DNA of 41,210 nucleotides, from the NCBI GenBank assembly GCA_023135785.1, contig JAGLSL010000049.1, positions 1 to 41,210 on the forward strand, written 5' to 3'. Shown one piece after another: positions 1 through 8,707 of this stretch. This DNA is from a bacterium (GTDB lineage Bacteria > CAIJMQ01). Every line of letters starts with the position of its first letter. Position 1 is the stretch's first letter. The translations under genes were made by a program, and so were the position numbers. The notes under the pieces were generated by a model, which saw nothing but the letters and a program-made list of their open reading frames with translations, was not told the origin of the DNA and did no database searches.

Positions 1-2
1 CA

Positions 3-1415
3 GATTATGATACCTCAGACAAATTATATTTTGAGCCCTTAACCGTTGAAGATATATTAAATATTATTGATTTGGAAAAACCGGTGGGAATAATAGTCCA
101 GTTTGGAGGACAGACGCCTCTTAATATGTCGGTTCCGCTTTGGAAATTAGGAATTAATATTCTGGGGACAAGCCCTGATTCTATAGATAAAGCCGAAAAC
201 AGAAAAAGATTCCAACAGATAATCAAGAAGCTTAAAATTATCCAACCTGATAACGGAACAGCTAACAGCCTGGAAGAAGCCAAAAAAGCAGCAAATAAAA
301 TAGGTTATCCCGTAATTGTAAGGCCTTCGTATGTTCTCGGCGGCAGAGCAATGGAAATTGTTTATGATGATGAAGGGTTGGCTGATTTTATGGCAAAAGC
401 CATAGAAGTATCTCCCGGGCATCCAATACTTATTGATAAATTCCTGGAAGATGCGATAGAAGTGGATGTTGACGCGATAGCTGACGGCGAAAGATGCGTT
501 ATAGGCGGCATTATGGAACATATTGAGGAAGCAGGTATACATTCAGGTGATAGCGCAATGGTTATCCCGACTTATACGCTATCCAAAAAAATACTAAAAA
601 CAATAAAAGAAAATACGTATGCTCTGGCAAAAGAGTTGGAAGTAAAAGGATTATTAAATATTCAATATGCGGTAAAAGATAATGTAGTATATATTCTTGA
701 AGTAAATCCGAGAGCGAGCAGAACCATACCGTTTATAAGTAAAGTTATAGGTGTGCCTCTTGCTAATCTTGCAACCAAGATAATGTTGGGTAAAACACTT
801 AAAGATTTGGGATTCACCAAGGAAAAAGAAATCAACTGTGTTGCAGTCAAAGAATCAGTCTTCCCGTTTATACGCTTCCCGGGCGTAGATGCGGTGCTTG
901 GTCCGGAAATGAGATCCACAGGAGAAGTCATGGGAATAGACTCAACATTCGGCGTTGCATACGCAAAAAGCCAGATAGCGGCAGGACAGAAATTACCTGT
1001 AAAGGGAAACGTATTTATCAGCGTAAAAGATAGTGACAAGAAACACATAGTCTCAATTGCTAAAAAACTTTATGAACTTGGGTTTAAAATCTTTGCAACT
1101 TCCGGAACAGCGAATATTATCAAGAACAATGGCATAGAAGTCCAAACTCTTCCAAAGCTTCAGGAGGGTATAAGACCAAACATAATTGACCTCATCAAAG
1201 ACAGCAAAATAGACCTGATGATAAATACTCCCGCAGGCAAAGCTACCAAAGAAGATGAGACAAAAATAAGGTCACACTCAATACTTTATAACGTGCCCCT
1301 AATAACTACCATCGCCGGAGCACAAGCATCCGTAAACGGGATAGAAAACCTGATTAAGAAACCTAAGTTAGATGTAAAATCTCTACAAGAATACCAAAAG
1401 GATATAAAGAAGTAA
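3..1415 (+). CDS. carB: Carbamoyl-phosphate synthase large subunit, 3' part (partial)
   Basis: The reading frame is open to the left edge of the window, so only the C-terminal part (about 470 of the usual 1,070 residues) is present. It covers the second ATP-grasp domain (carbamate kinase half; motifs IVRPSYVLGGRAM and EVNPRASRTIPFISK) and the C-terminal MGS-like allosteric domain (residues from GNVFISVKDSDK onward, with ATSGTA and the NTPAGK loop). The enzyme makes carbamoyl phosphate from glutamine, bicarbonate and ATP for pyrimidines and arginine. The small subunit carA is not in the window. The next gene starts 79 bp downstream after a repeat-rich spacer. The identification is secure; the true start lies outside the window. 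Confidence 0.97.
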   Translation, partial: DYDTSDKLYFEPLTVEDILNIIDLEKPVGIIVQFGGQTPLNMSVPLWKLGINILGTSPDSIDKAENRKRFQQIIKKLKIIQPDNGTANSLEEAKKAANKIGYPVIVRPSYVLGGRAMEIVYDDEGLADFMAKAIEVSPGHPILIDKFLEDAIEVDVDAIADGERCVIGGIMEHIEEAGIHSGDSAMVIPTYTLSKKILKTIKENTYALAKELEVKGLLNIQYAVKDNVVYILEVNPRASRTIPFISKVIGVPLANLATKIMLGKTLKDLGFTKEKEINCVAVKESVFPFIRFPGVDAVLGPEMRSTGEVMGIDSTFGVAYAKSQIAAGQKLPVKGNVFISVKDSDKKHIVSIAKKLYELGFKIFATSGTANIIKNNGIEVQTLPKLQEGIRPNIIDLIKDSKIDLMINTPAGKATKEDETKIRSHSILYNVPLITTIAGAQASVNGIENLIKKPKLDVKSLQEYQKDIKK

Positions 1416-1494
1416 CCAGTAACCTGTTTACAGTTATTGTTTACTGATTACTGTACACTGGTTACTATAAACTACCGAGCGTAGCGAGGAAAAC
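1416..1494. other. Repeat-bearing leader of the PurF-like gene
   Basis: The spacer contains CAGTAACC...ACTGTACACTGGTTACT, partly self-complementary, then ACCGAGCGTAGCGAGGAAAAC before ATG. The second string resembles the leader of glmS (2911-3093), which has ACTGGTTACTGTACACTG followed by CGTAGCGAGG. Confidence 0.6.
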
Positions 1495-2910
1495 ATGAGC
1501 GGAATTTTTGGTGTAATTTCTAAAAAAAGCGATTGTGCCCAAGATTTGTTTTACGGGACAGATTATCATTCCCATTTAGGCACACAATATGGCGGTATGG
1601 CAGTTCTCGGGAAAAAATTCACACGCCAAATACACGATTTAAGTCAAACCCAATTCAAATCTAAATTCTACGAAGATTACAAGAGAATAAAAGGGAATAA
1701 AGGAATCGGGGTTATAAGTGACTTTGACGAACAGCCAATTTATTTGGAATCAAAATTCGGTCCTTTCTGTATAGTTACAAACGGACTTGTAGGCAATGCT
1801 AAAGCACTTATGAAAAAGTTCCTTAAAGAGGGCGGCTCTTTCAGTGAAGTAAGCAAGGGAGCAGTAAACATTAGCGAACTTGCAGCTAAGTTGATAAGTA
1901 AAGGAAGTAATTTTGTGGACGGAATAGAAAAGATGTTTGATGTAATAGACGGTTCCTGTTCACTATTATTACTGAATAAAGAAGGTATCTACGCAGTAAG
2001 AGACCGACTCGGATATACGCCCCTTGTAATCGGGAAAAAACAAGATGCTTGGGCAGTTACTACTGAAACAAGCGCTTTCCCTAATCTAGGATTTAAAATA
2101 ACAAAACACTTAGAACCGGGAGAAATAGTTCTAATCAACGAAAAAGGGATACTGAGTAAAAAACCGGGTGGAAGAACAAATCAGATTTGTTCTTTCCTGT
2201 GGATATATACGGGGTTTCCTGCATCAAGCTACGAAGGAATAAATGTAGAAATTACAAGGGAAAGAAGCGGAAGAGCTTTAGCAAAAGCTGATAAGGATAT
2301 AGAGGTTGATATAGTTGCAGGAGTTCCGGATTCGGGCACCGCGCACGCAATAGGATATGCTATAGAATCAGGCAAACCATACAGACGACCACTTGTTAAA
2401 TATACCCCGGGATATGGGCGAAGTTACACTCCTCCTTCACAACAGACCCGGGATTTAATAGCAAAAATGAAACTCGTTTCCATTAAAGAAATAATTAATG
2501 GTAATCGAATTGCAGTTTGCGAAGATTCTATAGTCAGAGGGACACAACTTAAAAACTTTACCGTAAAAAAGCTTTGGGATGATGGGGCTAAAGAAATCCA
2601 CGTAAGACCTGCATGTCCACCACTAATGTTCCCATGTAAATTTAATCTTTCTACACGCAACATCAATGAACTTGCTACCCGCAAAGCAATCCGAGCCATT
2701 GAAGGTAAAAATATCAATGATGTTTCGAAATATATGGACCATAATTCTAAAGAGTATAAAAAAATGATTAAATGGATAGCTAAAGATTTGGAAGTGACTA
2801 CATTAAGATATCAGACTATAGAAAATATGGTAAAAGCTATCGGACTTGCCAAGGAAAAACTCTGCCTCTATTGCTGGACGGGGAAATGTAAAAACAAGAG
2901 AAAAGAGTAA
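1495..2910 (+). CDS. Amidophosphoribosyltransferase-like protein with degenerate glutaminase site
   Basis: 471 residues with PurF architecture: an N-terminal Ntn-hydrolase-type domain (about 1-230) and a phosphoribosyltransferase domain (about 230-410) with the PRPP loop CEDSIVRGTQ. It begins MSGIFG, so the catalytic Cys1 of PurF is Ser here. The region normally holding GHxRY(P/S)T reads GVISDFDEQP and HNGN reads TNGL, so the glutamine-using half looks inactive. The four cysteines that bind the Fe-S cluster in Bacillus-type PurF appear kept (ICSF, CPPLMFPC, CLYC). This matches a known PurF paralogue group with GTDYHSHLGT near the start; its reaction is not established. It might use ammonia, or do something other than purine step 1. 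The start is preceded by a GAGG Shine-Dalgarno inside a repeated leader motif. Confidence 0.85.
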   Translation: MSGIFGVISKKSDCAQDLFYGTDYHSHLGTQYGGMAVLGKKFTRQIHDLSQTQFKSKFYEDYKRIKGNKGIGVISDFDEQPIYLESKFGPFCIVTNGLVGNAKALMKKFLKEGGSFSEVSKGAVNISELAAKLISKGSNFVDGIEKMFDVIDGSCSLLLLNKEGIYAVRDRLGYTPLVIGKKQDAWAVTTETSAFPNLGFKITKHLEPGEIVLINEKGILSKKPGGRTNQICSFLWIYTGFPASSYEGINVEITRERSGRALAKADKDIEVDIVAGVPDSGTAHAIGYAIESGKPYRRPLVKYTPGYGRSYTPPSQQTRDLIAKMKLVSIKEIINGNRIAVCEDSIVRGTQLKNFTVKKLWDDGAKEIHVRPACPPLMFPCKFNLSTRNINELATRKAIRAIEGKNINDVSKYMDHNSKEYKKMIKWIAKDLEVTTLRYQTIENMVKAIGLAKEKLCLYCWTGKCKNKRKE

Positions 2911-3093
2911 CCATTTTACAGTAACCAGATTAGCATTTTTAACTGCAAACTATACACTGTTCACTGTAAAAGGACAGTTTTAAGTAATAAGCTCTAAGTA
3001 TTAAGTTTAAAAACCTACAACTTCAGGAAATGTATAGTTATTTTTTTACTGGTTACTGTACACTGTAAACTAAGGAAACGTAGCGAGGTTAAA
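2911..3093. other. Repeat-bearing leader of glmS
   Basis: The left part has TTTACAGTAACCAG, and the right part has CTGGTTACTGTACACTG, its partial complement. They enclose AT-rich strings. The last 20 bp before ATG, with CGTAGCGAGG, carry the ribosome-binding site. No glmS ribozyme core was found. Confidence 0.6.
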
Positions 3094-5004
3094 ATGTGCG
3101 GAATAGTAGGTTATATCGGTAAGAAAAATGTTGTACCAGTTGTTTTAGAGGGATTAAAAAAACTTGAATATCGCGGCTACGATTCGTCCGGCATAGCTGT
3201 AATAGATAAGGGGGGAATTTCTGTTGCAAAGTGCAAGGGACGAATCGCCAATTTAGATAATATAGTCAAAAAGAAAAATCTCTTCGGCAATATCGGTTTG
3301 GGGCATACGCGCTGGGCTACACACGGTGACCCGTCAGACAGAAATGCTCATCCACATACAGATGGTTCCGGAAAAATTGCGGTAGTTCACAACGGCATCA
3401 TAGAGAATTACGCATCTTTAAAAAAATTATTAATAGACGAAGGTCATAAATTCAAATCCGATACCGATACAGAGATATTCGCTCATCTAATACAAAAATT
3501 CTATAAAGGGGATATTCTAAAAGCCGTTCAGGAAGCGCTTGTTTTAACAGAAGGGGCTTATGCTTTTGCTGTTATATGCGAAGACGAGCCGGATAAAATT
3601 GTAGCTGCCCGTTTGGGAAGCCCCTTAGTTATAGGAATAGGCAAGAAAGGTGAATATATCGTAGCTTCTGATCCGATTGCCATAGTTAAACACACAAGAA
3701 AAGTAATATATTTAGATGACGAGGAAGTCGTATTGCTTCAACCTTCCGGTTATAGGATTACCGATAGACACAATGCCAAGGTGGAAAAAGAAACCGAAGA
3801 GATAACCTGGTCCCTGAACAGAATCACAAAGGGCGGATTTCCTCATTATATGTTCAAGGAAATATTAGAACAGAGCCAGACCGTATATGATGCTATGCGC
3901 GGACGCATACTACCTGCCTCGCCTTCTTCGACTCATCAAGGCGGGAAAGAAGGAGCAAAAATTAAGCTTGGCGGGCTGGAATCTCAGCTGAAATGGATTG
4001 ATAAAAAAGACGGGAAAATAACGGGGTTAAAATGTCTTCTGAATGCAAAGAGAATAATAATAGTCGGATGCGGAACATCCTGGCACGCAGCTCTTATCGG
4101 CGAATATATATTTGAAAATATTATCGGCATACCGGTCGAAGTAGAATATGCTTCAGAAGCAAGATATAGAAATTTTATAGTTGATAAAAATACTGTTGTT
4201 ATAGGTATAAGTCAATCAGGAGAAACTCTGGACACACTGGCTGCACTGCGAGAAGCAAAAAAAAGAGGAGCTATTACCTTAGGGCTTGTTAACTCGGTAG
4301 GCTCAACAATTGCACGGGAAACTCACGGAGGAGTATATCTACACGCAGGTCCTGAAATAGGAGTAGCTTCAACCAAAGCCTTTACCAGCCAGGTATGTGT
4401 ATTGGCATTAATGGTACTTTTGATGGGACAGGAGAAAAAGATAATAAACAAGAAAACTTCACATACTATCATACACGCCCTTTTAAAAATTCCCGAACAG
4501 ATAAAAGAAATACTGGAGCAAAGCGATGCTATCCTGAACACAGCAAAACAATATGTCAATTTTAATAATTTTCTTTATTTAGGAAGAGGTTATAATTTCC
4601 CAATTGCCCTAGAAGGTGCGCTTAAATTGAAAGAAATCTCTTATATTCATGCCGAAGGCTATCCTGCAGCAGAAATGAAACACGGGCCCATAGCGCTTAT
4701 CGATAAAAATATGCCTGTAGTATTTGTTGCTACTGATACCGAAGACAAGATATACCAAAAGATAATTTCCAATATCCAAGAGGTCAAATCCCGTAAAGGA
4801 CAAGTTATCGCTATCGCAAGTAAAGGTAATAAATCAATAGAAGAAATTGCCGATTCGGTAATTACTGTTCCTAAAACTCTCGATTTTTTAACATCTCTTC
4901 TTACCGTTATACCTCTTCAACTATTTGCTTATCATATGGCAGTTTTAAGAGGATGCGATGTTGATAAACCCCGTAATCTTGCTAAAAGTGTAACTGTAGA
5001 GTAA
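3094..5004 (+). CDS. glmS: Glutamine-fructose-6-phosphate aminotransferase (isomerizing)
   Basis: 636 residues. The N-terminal glutaminase is intact: Cys2 nucleophile (MCGIVGYIG), YRGYDSSG, GHTRWATHG and HNGIIENY. Two SIS domains follow (VGCGTSWHAALIGEY, SQSGETLDT), and the conserved C-terminus DKPRNLAKSVTVE is present. It makes glucosamine-6-phosphate, the entry to UDP-GlcNAc for peptidoglycan and for the lipid A genes at the other end of the window. It is longer than the usual ~610 residues, partly because residues 274-284 are encoded by a 33-bp palindromic element placed in the linker before the SIS domains. No glmS ribozyme core is seen upstream. A GAGG ribosome-binding site in a repeated leader motif precedes ATG. 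The next gene follows after 4 bp. Confidence 0.97.
   Translation: MCGIVGYIGKKNVVPVVLEGLKKLEYRGYDSSGIAVIDKGGISVAKCKGRIANLDNIVKKKNLFGNIGLGHTRWATHGDPSDRNAHPHTDGSGKIAVVHNGIIENYASLKKLLIDEGHKFKSDTDTEIFAHLIQKFYKGDILKAVQEALVLTEGAYAFAVICEDEPDKIVAARLGSPLVIGIGKKGEYIVASDPIAIVKHTRKVIYLDDEEVVLLQPSGYRITDRHNAKVEKETEEITWSLNRITKGGFPHYMFKEILEQSQTVYDAMRGRILPASPSSTHQGGKEGAKIKLGGLESQLKWIDKKDGKITGLKCLLNAKRIIIVGCGTSWHAALIGEYIFENIIGIPVEVEYASEARYRNFIVDKNTVVIGISQSGETLDTLAALREAKKRGAITLGLVNSVGSTIARETHGGVYLHAGPEIGVASTKAFTSQVCVLALMVLLMGQEKKIINKKTSHTIIHALLKIPEQIKEILEQSDAILNTAKQYVNFNNFLYLGRGYNFPIALEGALKLKEISYIHAEGYPAAEMKHGPIALIDKNMPVVFVATDTEDKIYQKIISNIQEVKSRKGQVIAIASKGNKSIEEIADSVITVPKTLDFLTSLLTVIPLQLFAYHMAVLRGCDVDKPRNLAKSVTVE
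3913..3945 (+). repeat. In-frame PA...GG element (glmS linker)
   Basis: 33 bp starting CCTGCC and ending GGCGGG, with stem CGCCTT / AAGGCG. It encodes PASPSSTHQGG between RGRIL and KEGAKIKLGGLE. Homologues need only a short acidic turn in this linker, so the segment is an addition. Confidence 0.75.
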
Positions 5005-5008
5005 ACCA

Positions 5009-6535
5009 ATGACAAAAATTATAGAAAAAGTTGGCTTTGACAATAACAAATATCTCCAAGAACAGAGCGAAGCCATTTTAGAAAGAATCAATATGTTTGA
5101 AGGCAAACTTTACTTGGAATTCGGCGGGAAACTTCTATATGATTATCATGCCGCCAGAGTCCTGCCAGGCTATGATCCCAATATTAAGGTGAAGCTTCTG
5201 AAAAAATTAAAAAACAAGATTGATATCATCTTATGCATATACGCCGGAGACATTGAAAAAGGTAGAATAAGAGGAGATTTCGGGATAACTTATGACGTAG
5301 ACGCCTTAAAACTTATCGACGATTTAAGAAGTTACAGTCTGGATGTCATGGCGATTGTGATAACACGTTTTAACAACCAGCCCCAGGTAATTAATTTTAA
5401 AAAAAAATTAGAAGCACGCAATATAAAAGTTTATCTTCATTCTGCCACCAAAGGATATCCTACAGATGTAGATACAATTGTAAGTGAAGAAGGATACGGC
5501 AAGAATTCCTATATAAAAACAAAGAATAGGCTTATCGTGGTTACAGGTCCCGGTCCCGGCAGTGGCAAACTCGCAACTTGTCTTTCGCAGTTTTATCATG
5601 ATTATAAAAAAGGGATAGAATCGGGATATGCAAAGTTTGAAACTTTTCCTATCTGGAACATACCTTTAAAACATCCTGTAAATCTTGCTTATGAAGCAGC
5701 TACAGCAGACCTCGGAGATATTAACTTAATTGACCCTTTTCACTTAAAAGCTTACAAAAAAACTGCTGTGAATTATAATCGTGATATAGAGGTTTTCCCC
5801 GTGCTTAGAAGCATATTTTCAAAAATAACAAAAGGACATCTGCCGTATAAATCCCCGACTGATATGGGAGTAAGTCGAGCTGGGTTTGCCATAGTTGACG
5901 ACAAGATAGTAAAAGAAGCTTCCAAACAGGAAGTAATAAGAAGATATTTCAGGCACAAATATGAGAATATTTTAGGCATATCCGACGAGAAGAGCGTAGA
6001 AAAAATAATGTTGCTTATGGAAGAGTTGGATATTAAGCCGGAAGATAGAAAAGCAGTTATTCCCGCAAGGCATGCCGTCTCGGGAGTAAGAAGAAAAACA
6101 AAAACAGTCCCCCAAATTAGTTGTGGCGCGGCAATAGAATTAAAGAACGGCAAAATAATAACAGGGAAAAATTCTTCACTTATGAGTGCATCCGCAAGTT
6201 TAGTTCTTAATACTATAAAAGTGCTAGCTAGAATACCGGATAAAATTCATCTCTTATCTCCTAATGTATTAAAAAACATTGCGAATTTAAAGAAAGATAT
6301 CCTAGGATTGAAACGAGATAATCTTGATCTGCAGGAAACATTAATTACTTTGAGTATGTCAGCGGCAACAAACCCAACGGCTGAAATAGCTATGGAAAAA
6401 TTAAAAGAACTTTCCGGCTGCGAAGTTCATTTAACTCATCTTCCCCGACCGGGAGACGAAATGGGGCTTAGAAGGTTGAAAGTTAACCTTACCACCGACG
6501 GCATTTTCCCCACCAATGATTTATATATGCTGTAA
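5009..6535 (+). CDS. DUF1846 / UPF0371 family protein
   Basis: 508 residues, full length for the DUF1846 (UPF0371) family. It starts with the family hallmark (GFDNNKYL, then LYLEFGGKLLYDYHAARVLPG), and has a glycine-rich TGPGPGSGK segment near residue 180 that could bind a phosphate or nucleotide. The fold known from family structures is multi-domain with a nucleotide-binding-like core, but no reaction is established. It starts 4 bp after glmS and is almost certainly co-transcribed with it, and it lies beside a PurF-like gene; this hints at an amino-sugar or nucleotide role, which is inference only. No signal peptide or membrane segment is visible. The family call is firm; the function is unknown. 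Confidence 0.9.
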   Translation: MTKIIEKVGFDNNKYLQEQSEAILERINMFEGKLYLEFGGKLLYDYHAARVLPGYDPNIKVKLLKKLKNKIDIILCIYAGDIEKGRIRGDFGITYDVDALKLIDDLRSYSLDVMAIVITRFNNQPQVINFKKKLEARNIKVYLHSATKGYPTDVDTIVSEEGYGKNSYIKTKNRLIVVTGPGPGSGKLATCLSQFYHDYKKGIESGYAKFETFPIWNIPLKHPVNLAYEAATADLGDINLIDPFHLKAYKKTAVNYNRDIEVFPVLRSIFSKITKGHLPYKSPTDMGVSRAGFAIVDDKIVKEASKQEVIRRYFRHKYENILGISDEKSVEKIMLLMEELDIKPEDRKAVIPARHAVSGVRRKTKTVPQISCGAAIELKNGKIITGKNSSLMSASASLVLNTIKVLARIPDKIHLLSPNVLKNIANLKKDILGLKRDNLDLQETLITLSMSAATNPTAEIAMEKLKELSGCEVHLTHLPRPGDEMGLRRLKVNLTTDGIFPTNDLYML

Positions 6536-6563
6536 TTTCCTAACCAGAAGACAGAAAATAAGT

Positions 6564-6723
6564 TAGAAATAAATTGAAATACTGTTGAAATATTTTGTCT
6601 TTATCATTAGTTTTTTGAAGTTATAGTATGTAATTTTTTTAGTTTTCAATCCTCTAACAATATATATCCATTTATATCTACCGTATATCTATGTATTTCC
6701 ATGTATCGCTATTGTATATCTAT
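6564..6723. repeat. Left arm of a 160-bp inverted repeat
   Basis: Positions 6564-6723 are the reverse complement of 8497-8656, with one mismatch (6654 against 8566) and no gap by direct base-by-base comparison. The arm has a unique core (6590-6660) flanked by simple AT-rich strings: TTGAAATA-type on one side and GTATATCTA / GTATTTCCATG on the other. The two arms enclose 1.77 kb with the ANTAR regulator and endonuclease III genes. It occupies most of the spacer downstream of the DUF1846 gene and the ANTAR gene, which converge here. Confidence 0.93.
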
Positions 6724-6754
6724 ATACGTCTATTATATTTCGGTTGTATTTCTG

Positions 6755-7453
6755 TCATCTGTCTTTCACTTCATAACTGATAATAAGAGATTCTGCAATT
6801 TCTTTCATTTGTTTTCTTGTTTTCATCGAGTATTTTCTCATTAAATTGTATGCCGCATCCTCGCTTAAACCTTGTTCCTTCATAAGGATTCCTTTTGCCT
6901 TTTCAACTTTCTTGCGTGTTTGAAGCTCTTCTTTCATAACCTGAGTTTCAAATACAAGCCGTAGATTATCTATTACAATAGCTGCCTGATTTGCTATCGA
7001 TTCTAAAATGTTGATTTCCGATGGCGTAAATTCATGTTTTTGGGAAGTGTAAAAATTCAAGACACCAATTAGGGAACCCGTTGCATTAAGCGGCAAAGAA
7101 AGAAGCGAGCACAGCCCTTCTGCTTTTGCGATATCTTGGTTGATATAAAAAGGGTCTTTTCTTACGTCAGCAGAAATATACAGCTTATTCTCTTTGGCTA
7201 CTTTTCCGGCTATGCCTTCGCCTAGTTTGATTGGGAGTTTTTTCAGATATTGTTTGCTGACCGATTGAGTCGCCTTGATGAAAAGTTCGCATTTTTCGGC
7301 ATCAAGAAGCATAAGAGAACAAATTTTAAATCCCATAGCCTCTGCAGTAAGCGTGACTATCAATTTTAAAATATCTTCCGTATATCTCTGCGAGGTTATA
7401 GCATAAGATATGCGGGAAAGAGCTTCTAACTGTTTTTCTAATTCTTTAGCCAT
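6755..7453 (-). CDS. GAF-ANTAR RNA-binding antitermination regulator
   Basis: 232 residues. The N-terminal GAF sensor domain spans about 20-165 (LGEGIAGKVAKENK, LSLPLNATGSLIGVLNFY, ILESIANQAAIVIDN). The C-terminal ANTAR domain spans about 170-225 (LQTRKKVEKAKGILMKEQ, then DAAYNLMRKYSM). ANTAR domains bind paired hairpins in nascent RNA and prevent termination, so this is probably a ligand-controlled antiterminator; the ligand and the targets cannot be read from sequence. It is transcribed away from nth, and both lie between the 160-bp inverted arms. The start ATG has no clear Shine-Dalgarno. No partner kinase is nearby. Confidence 0.9.
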   Translation of the reverse strand: MAKELEKQLEALSRISYAITSQRYTEDILKLIVTLTAEAMGFKICSLMLLDAEKCELFIKATQSVSKQYLKKLPIKLGEGIAGKVAKENKLYISADVRKDPFYINQDIAKAEGLCSLLSLPLNATGSLIGVLNFYTSQKHEFTPSEINILESIANQAAIVIDNLRLVFETQVMKEELQTRKKVEKAKGILMKEQGLSEDAAYNLMRKYSMKTRKQMKEIAESLIISYEVKDR

Positions 7454-7782
7454 GCTTTATTAATGTAAAATGCAAAAATCAAATATAAAAATTACATATA
7501 AAAATGTAAATAGGATACCCTAAATCACTAAGATACAAGATACAAATAAATTCCAATATTCAATAACCAATTACCAAACTTTCTGCTCAAGTGTCTTTTA
7601 GTTATTGTATCTCAGTGTTTGGTTATTTAATTTTTGATTTGTCATTTTCCACCTAGAAATCCAAAGGATTTCCGGGACCAAAGTCCTTGAGATTGCCTTG
7701 CAATCTCTAAGGGCATTTTAATTCTTGATTTTTGATATCTTATTTGCAATATTATCACACTCCGAACTTATATGTCTAAAAG
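7454..7782. other. Divergent intergenic region with nested AT-rich palindromes
   Basis: This spacer between the divergent ANTAR and nth genes holds no protein or RNA gene that I can support. It contains partly complementary AT-rich strings: AAAATGCAAAAATCAA near 7470 faces TTGATTTTTGATATC near 7724, and CAATAACCAATTACCAAAC near 7560 faces GTTTGGTTATT near 7617. Inside these lies the structured repeat at 7652-7714. The nth promoter begins at 7783. Confidence 0.6.
7652..7714 (+). repeat. Multi-hairpin dispersed repeat, copy A
   Basis: Three consecutive hairpins: GAAATCC AAA GGATTTC, GGAC CAAA GTCC and GAGATTG CCTTG CAATCTC, closed by CCTAG near one end and CTAAGG at the other. The sequence aligns along its whole length with the reverse complement of 20251-20311. 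The stems of the two copies differ by paired changes (C-G against T-A in the first stem, G-C against A-T in the last). Confidence 0.8.
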
Positions 7783-7811
7783 TTGACGTTAATATCCCTT
7801 CACTATAGAAT
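7783..7811 (+). promoter_or_regulatory. Sigma-70 type promoter for nth
   Basis: A -35 box TTGACG (7783-7788) and a -10 box TAGAAT (7806-7811) are separated by exactly 17 bp. Transcription would begin near 7818, just before the GGAG ribosome-binding site at 7819-7822. This argues for the ATG at 7832 as the nth start, rather than the GTG at 7817. Confidence 0.65.
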
Positions 7812-7831
7812 AGTTTGTGGAGTTTAAAAAA

Positions 7832-8479
7832 ATGAGTCTAAAAACAGAAAGAATAGAGGAAATAGTAAAAATTCTAAGGGCAAGTTATCCCAACCTAAAA
7901 ACTTCTTTAAAATATAAAAAGCCTTTTGAACTTTTAGTCGCAACTATCCTCTCCGCGCAATGCACCGATGTGAGAGTTAATCAATTAACACCCTCGCTTT
8001 TTAAAAAATATCCGAGTATTGAAGGCTTTGCAAGCGCAAGACAAGAAGAATTGGAAAAAGACATTTATTCAACAGGATTTTATAGAAATAAAGCTAAAAA
8101 TATTATCGGAACAGCCAAAAAGCTATTAGAAGATTTTAATGGTAATATCCCGGACAATATGGCGGATTTAATTACTTTGCCCGGAGTGGCAAGAAAGACC
8201 GCAAATGTAGTGCTTTCCTCAGCTTTTAAGAAAGCGGAAGGAATAACAGTAGATGTGCATGTAAAAAGACTTTCTGAGCGGTTAGAACTGAGTAAAGAAA
8301 AAACTCCTGAAAAAATTGAACGGGACTTAATGCATACAGTTCCTAAAAAATACTGGATGGAGATAAGTTATTTTCTTATAGACCACGGCAGAGCAATTTG
8401 CAAAGCAAGAAAACCATTGTGCCTGAAATGTCCTATAAAGCACCTGTGCTCTTCTGCGGGGAAAATCAATATAAAATAG
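7832..8479 (+). CDS. nth: Endonuclease III (DNA glycosylase/AP lyase)
   Basis: 215 residues from the chosen ATG. The helix-hairpin-helix LPGVARKTANVV carries the catalytic lysine region, and the catalytic aspartate lies in VDVHVKRLSERL. A C-terminal 4Fe-4S site reads C-X6-C-X2-C-X5-C (CKARKPLC..C.....C). It removes oxidised pyrimidines and nicks abasic sites in base-excision repair. A GTG 15 bp upstream is in frame, but the promoter and the GGAG site 10 bp before ATG favour 7832. The gene is a single unit with its own promoter, lying inside the 160-bp inverted repeat pair. Confidence 0.96.
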   Translation: MSLKTERIEEIVKILRASYPNLKTSLKYKKPFELLVATILSAQCTDVRVNQLTPSLFKKYPSIEGFASARQEELEKDIYSTGFYRNKAKNIIGTAKKLLEDFNGNIPDNMADLITLPGVARKTANVVLSSAFKKAEGITVDVHVKRLSERLELSKEKTPEKIERDLMHTVPKKYWMEISYFLIDHGRAICKARKPLCLKCPIKHLCSSAGKINIK

Positions 8480-8496
8480 AAATATGATGGATATAG

Positions 8497-8656
8497 ATAG
8501 ATATACAATAGCGATACATGGAAATACATAGATATACGGTAGATATAAATGGATATATATTGTTAAAGGATTGAAAACTAAAAAAATTACATACTATAAC
8601 TTCAAAAAACTAATGATAAAGACAAAATATTTCAACAGTATTTCAATTTATTTCTA
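8497..8656. repeat. Right arm of the 160-bp inverted repeat
   Basis: Reverse complement of 6564-6723 with one difference. It begins 17 bp after the nth stop codon and ends 51 bp before the AddB-like gene. Its outer flank continues with degenerate TATTTCAAT strings up to 8700, which are not shared with the left arm at high identity. The copy thus forms the whole spacer between nth and the next gene. Confidence 0.93.
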
Positions 8657-8707
8657 TTGTATTTCAAAGGGGTGTTTTAATTATATTTCAATTTATATCA
8701 AAAGAGT

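Noticed and set aside
2911-3093. glmS ribozyme
   Set aside because: The conserved catalytic core of the ribozyme was not found upstream of glmS.
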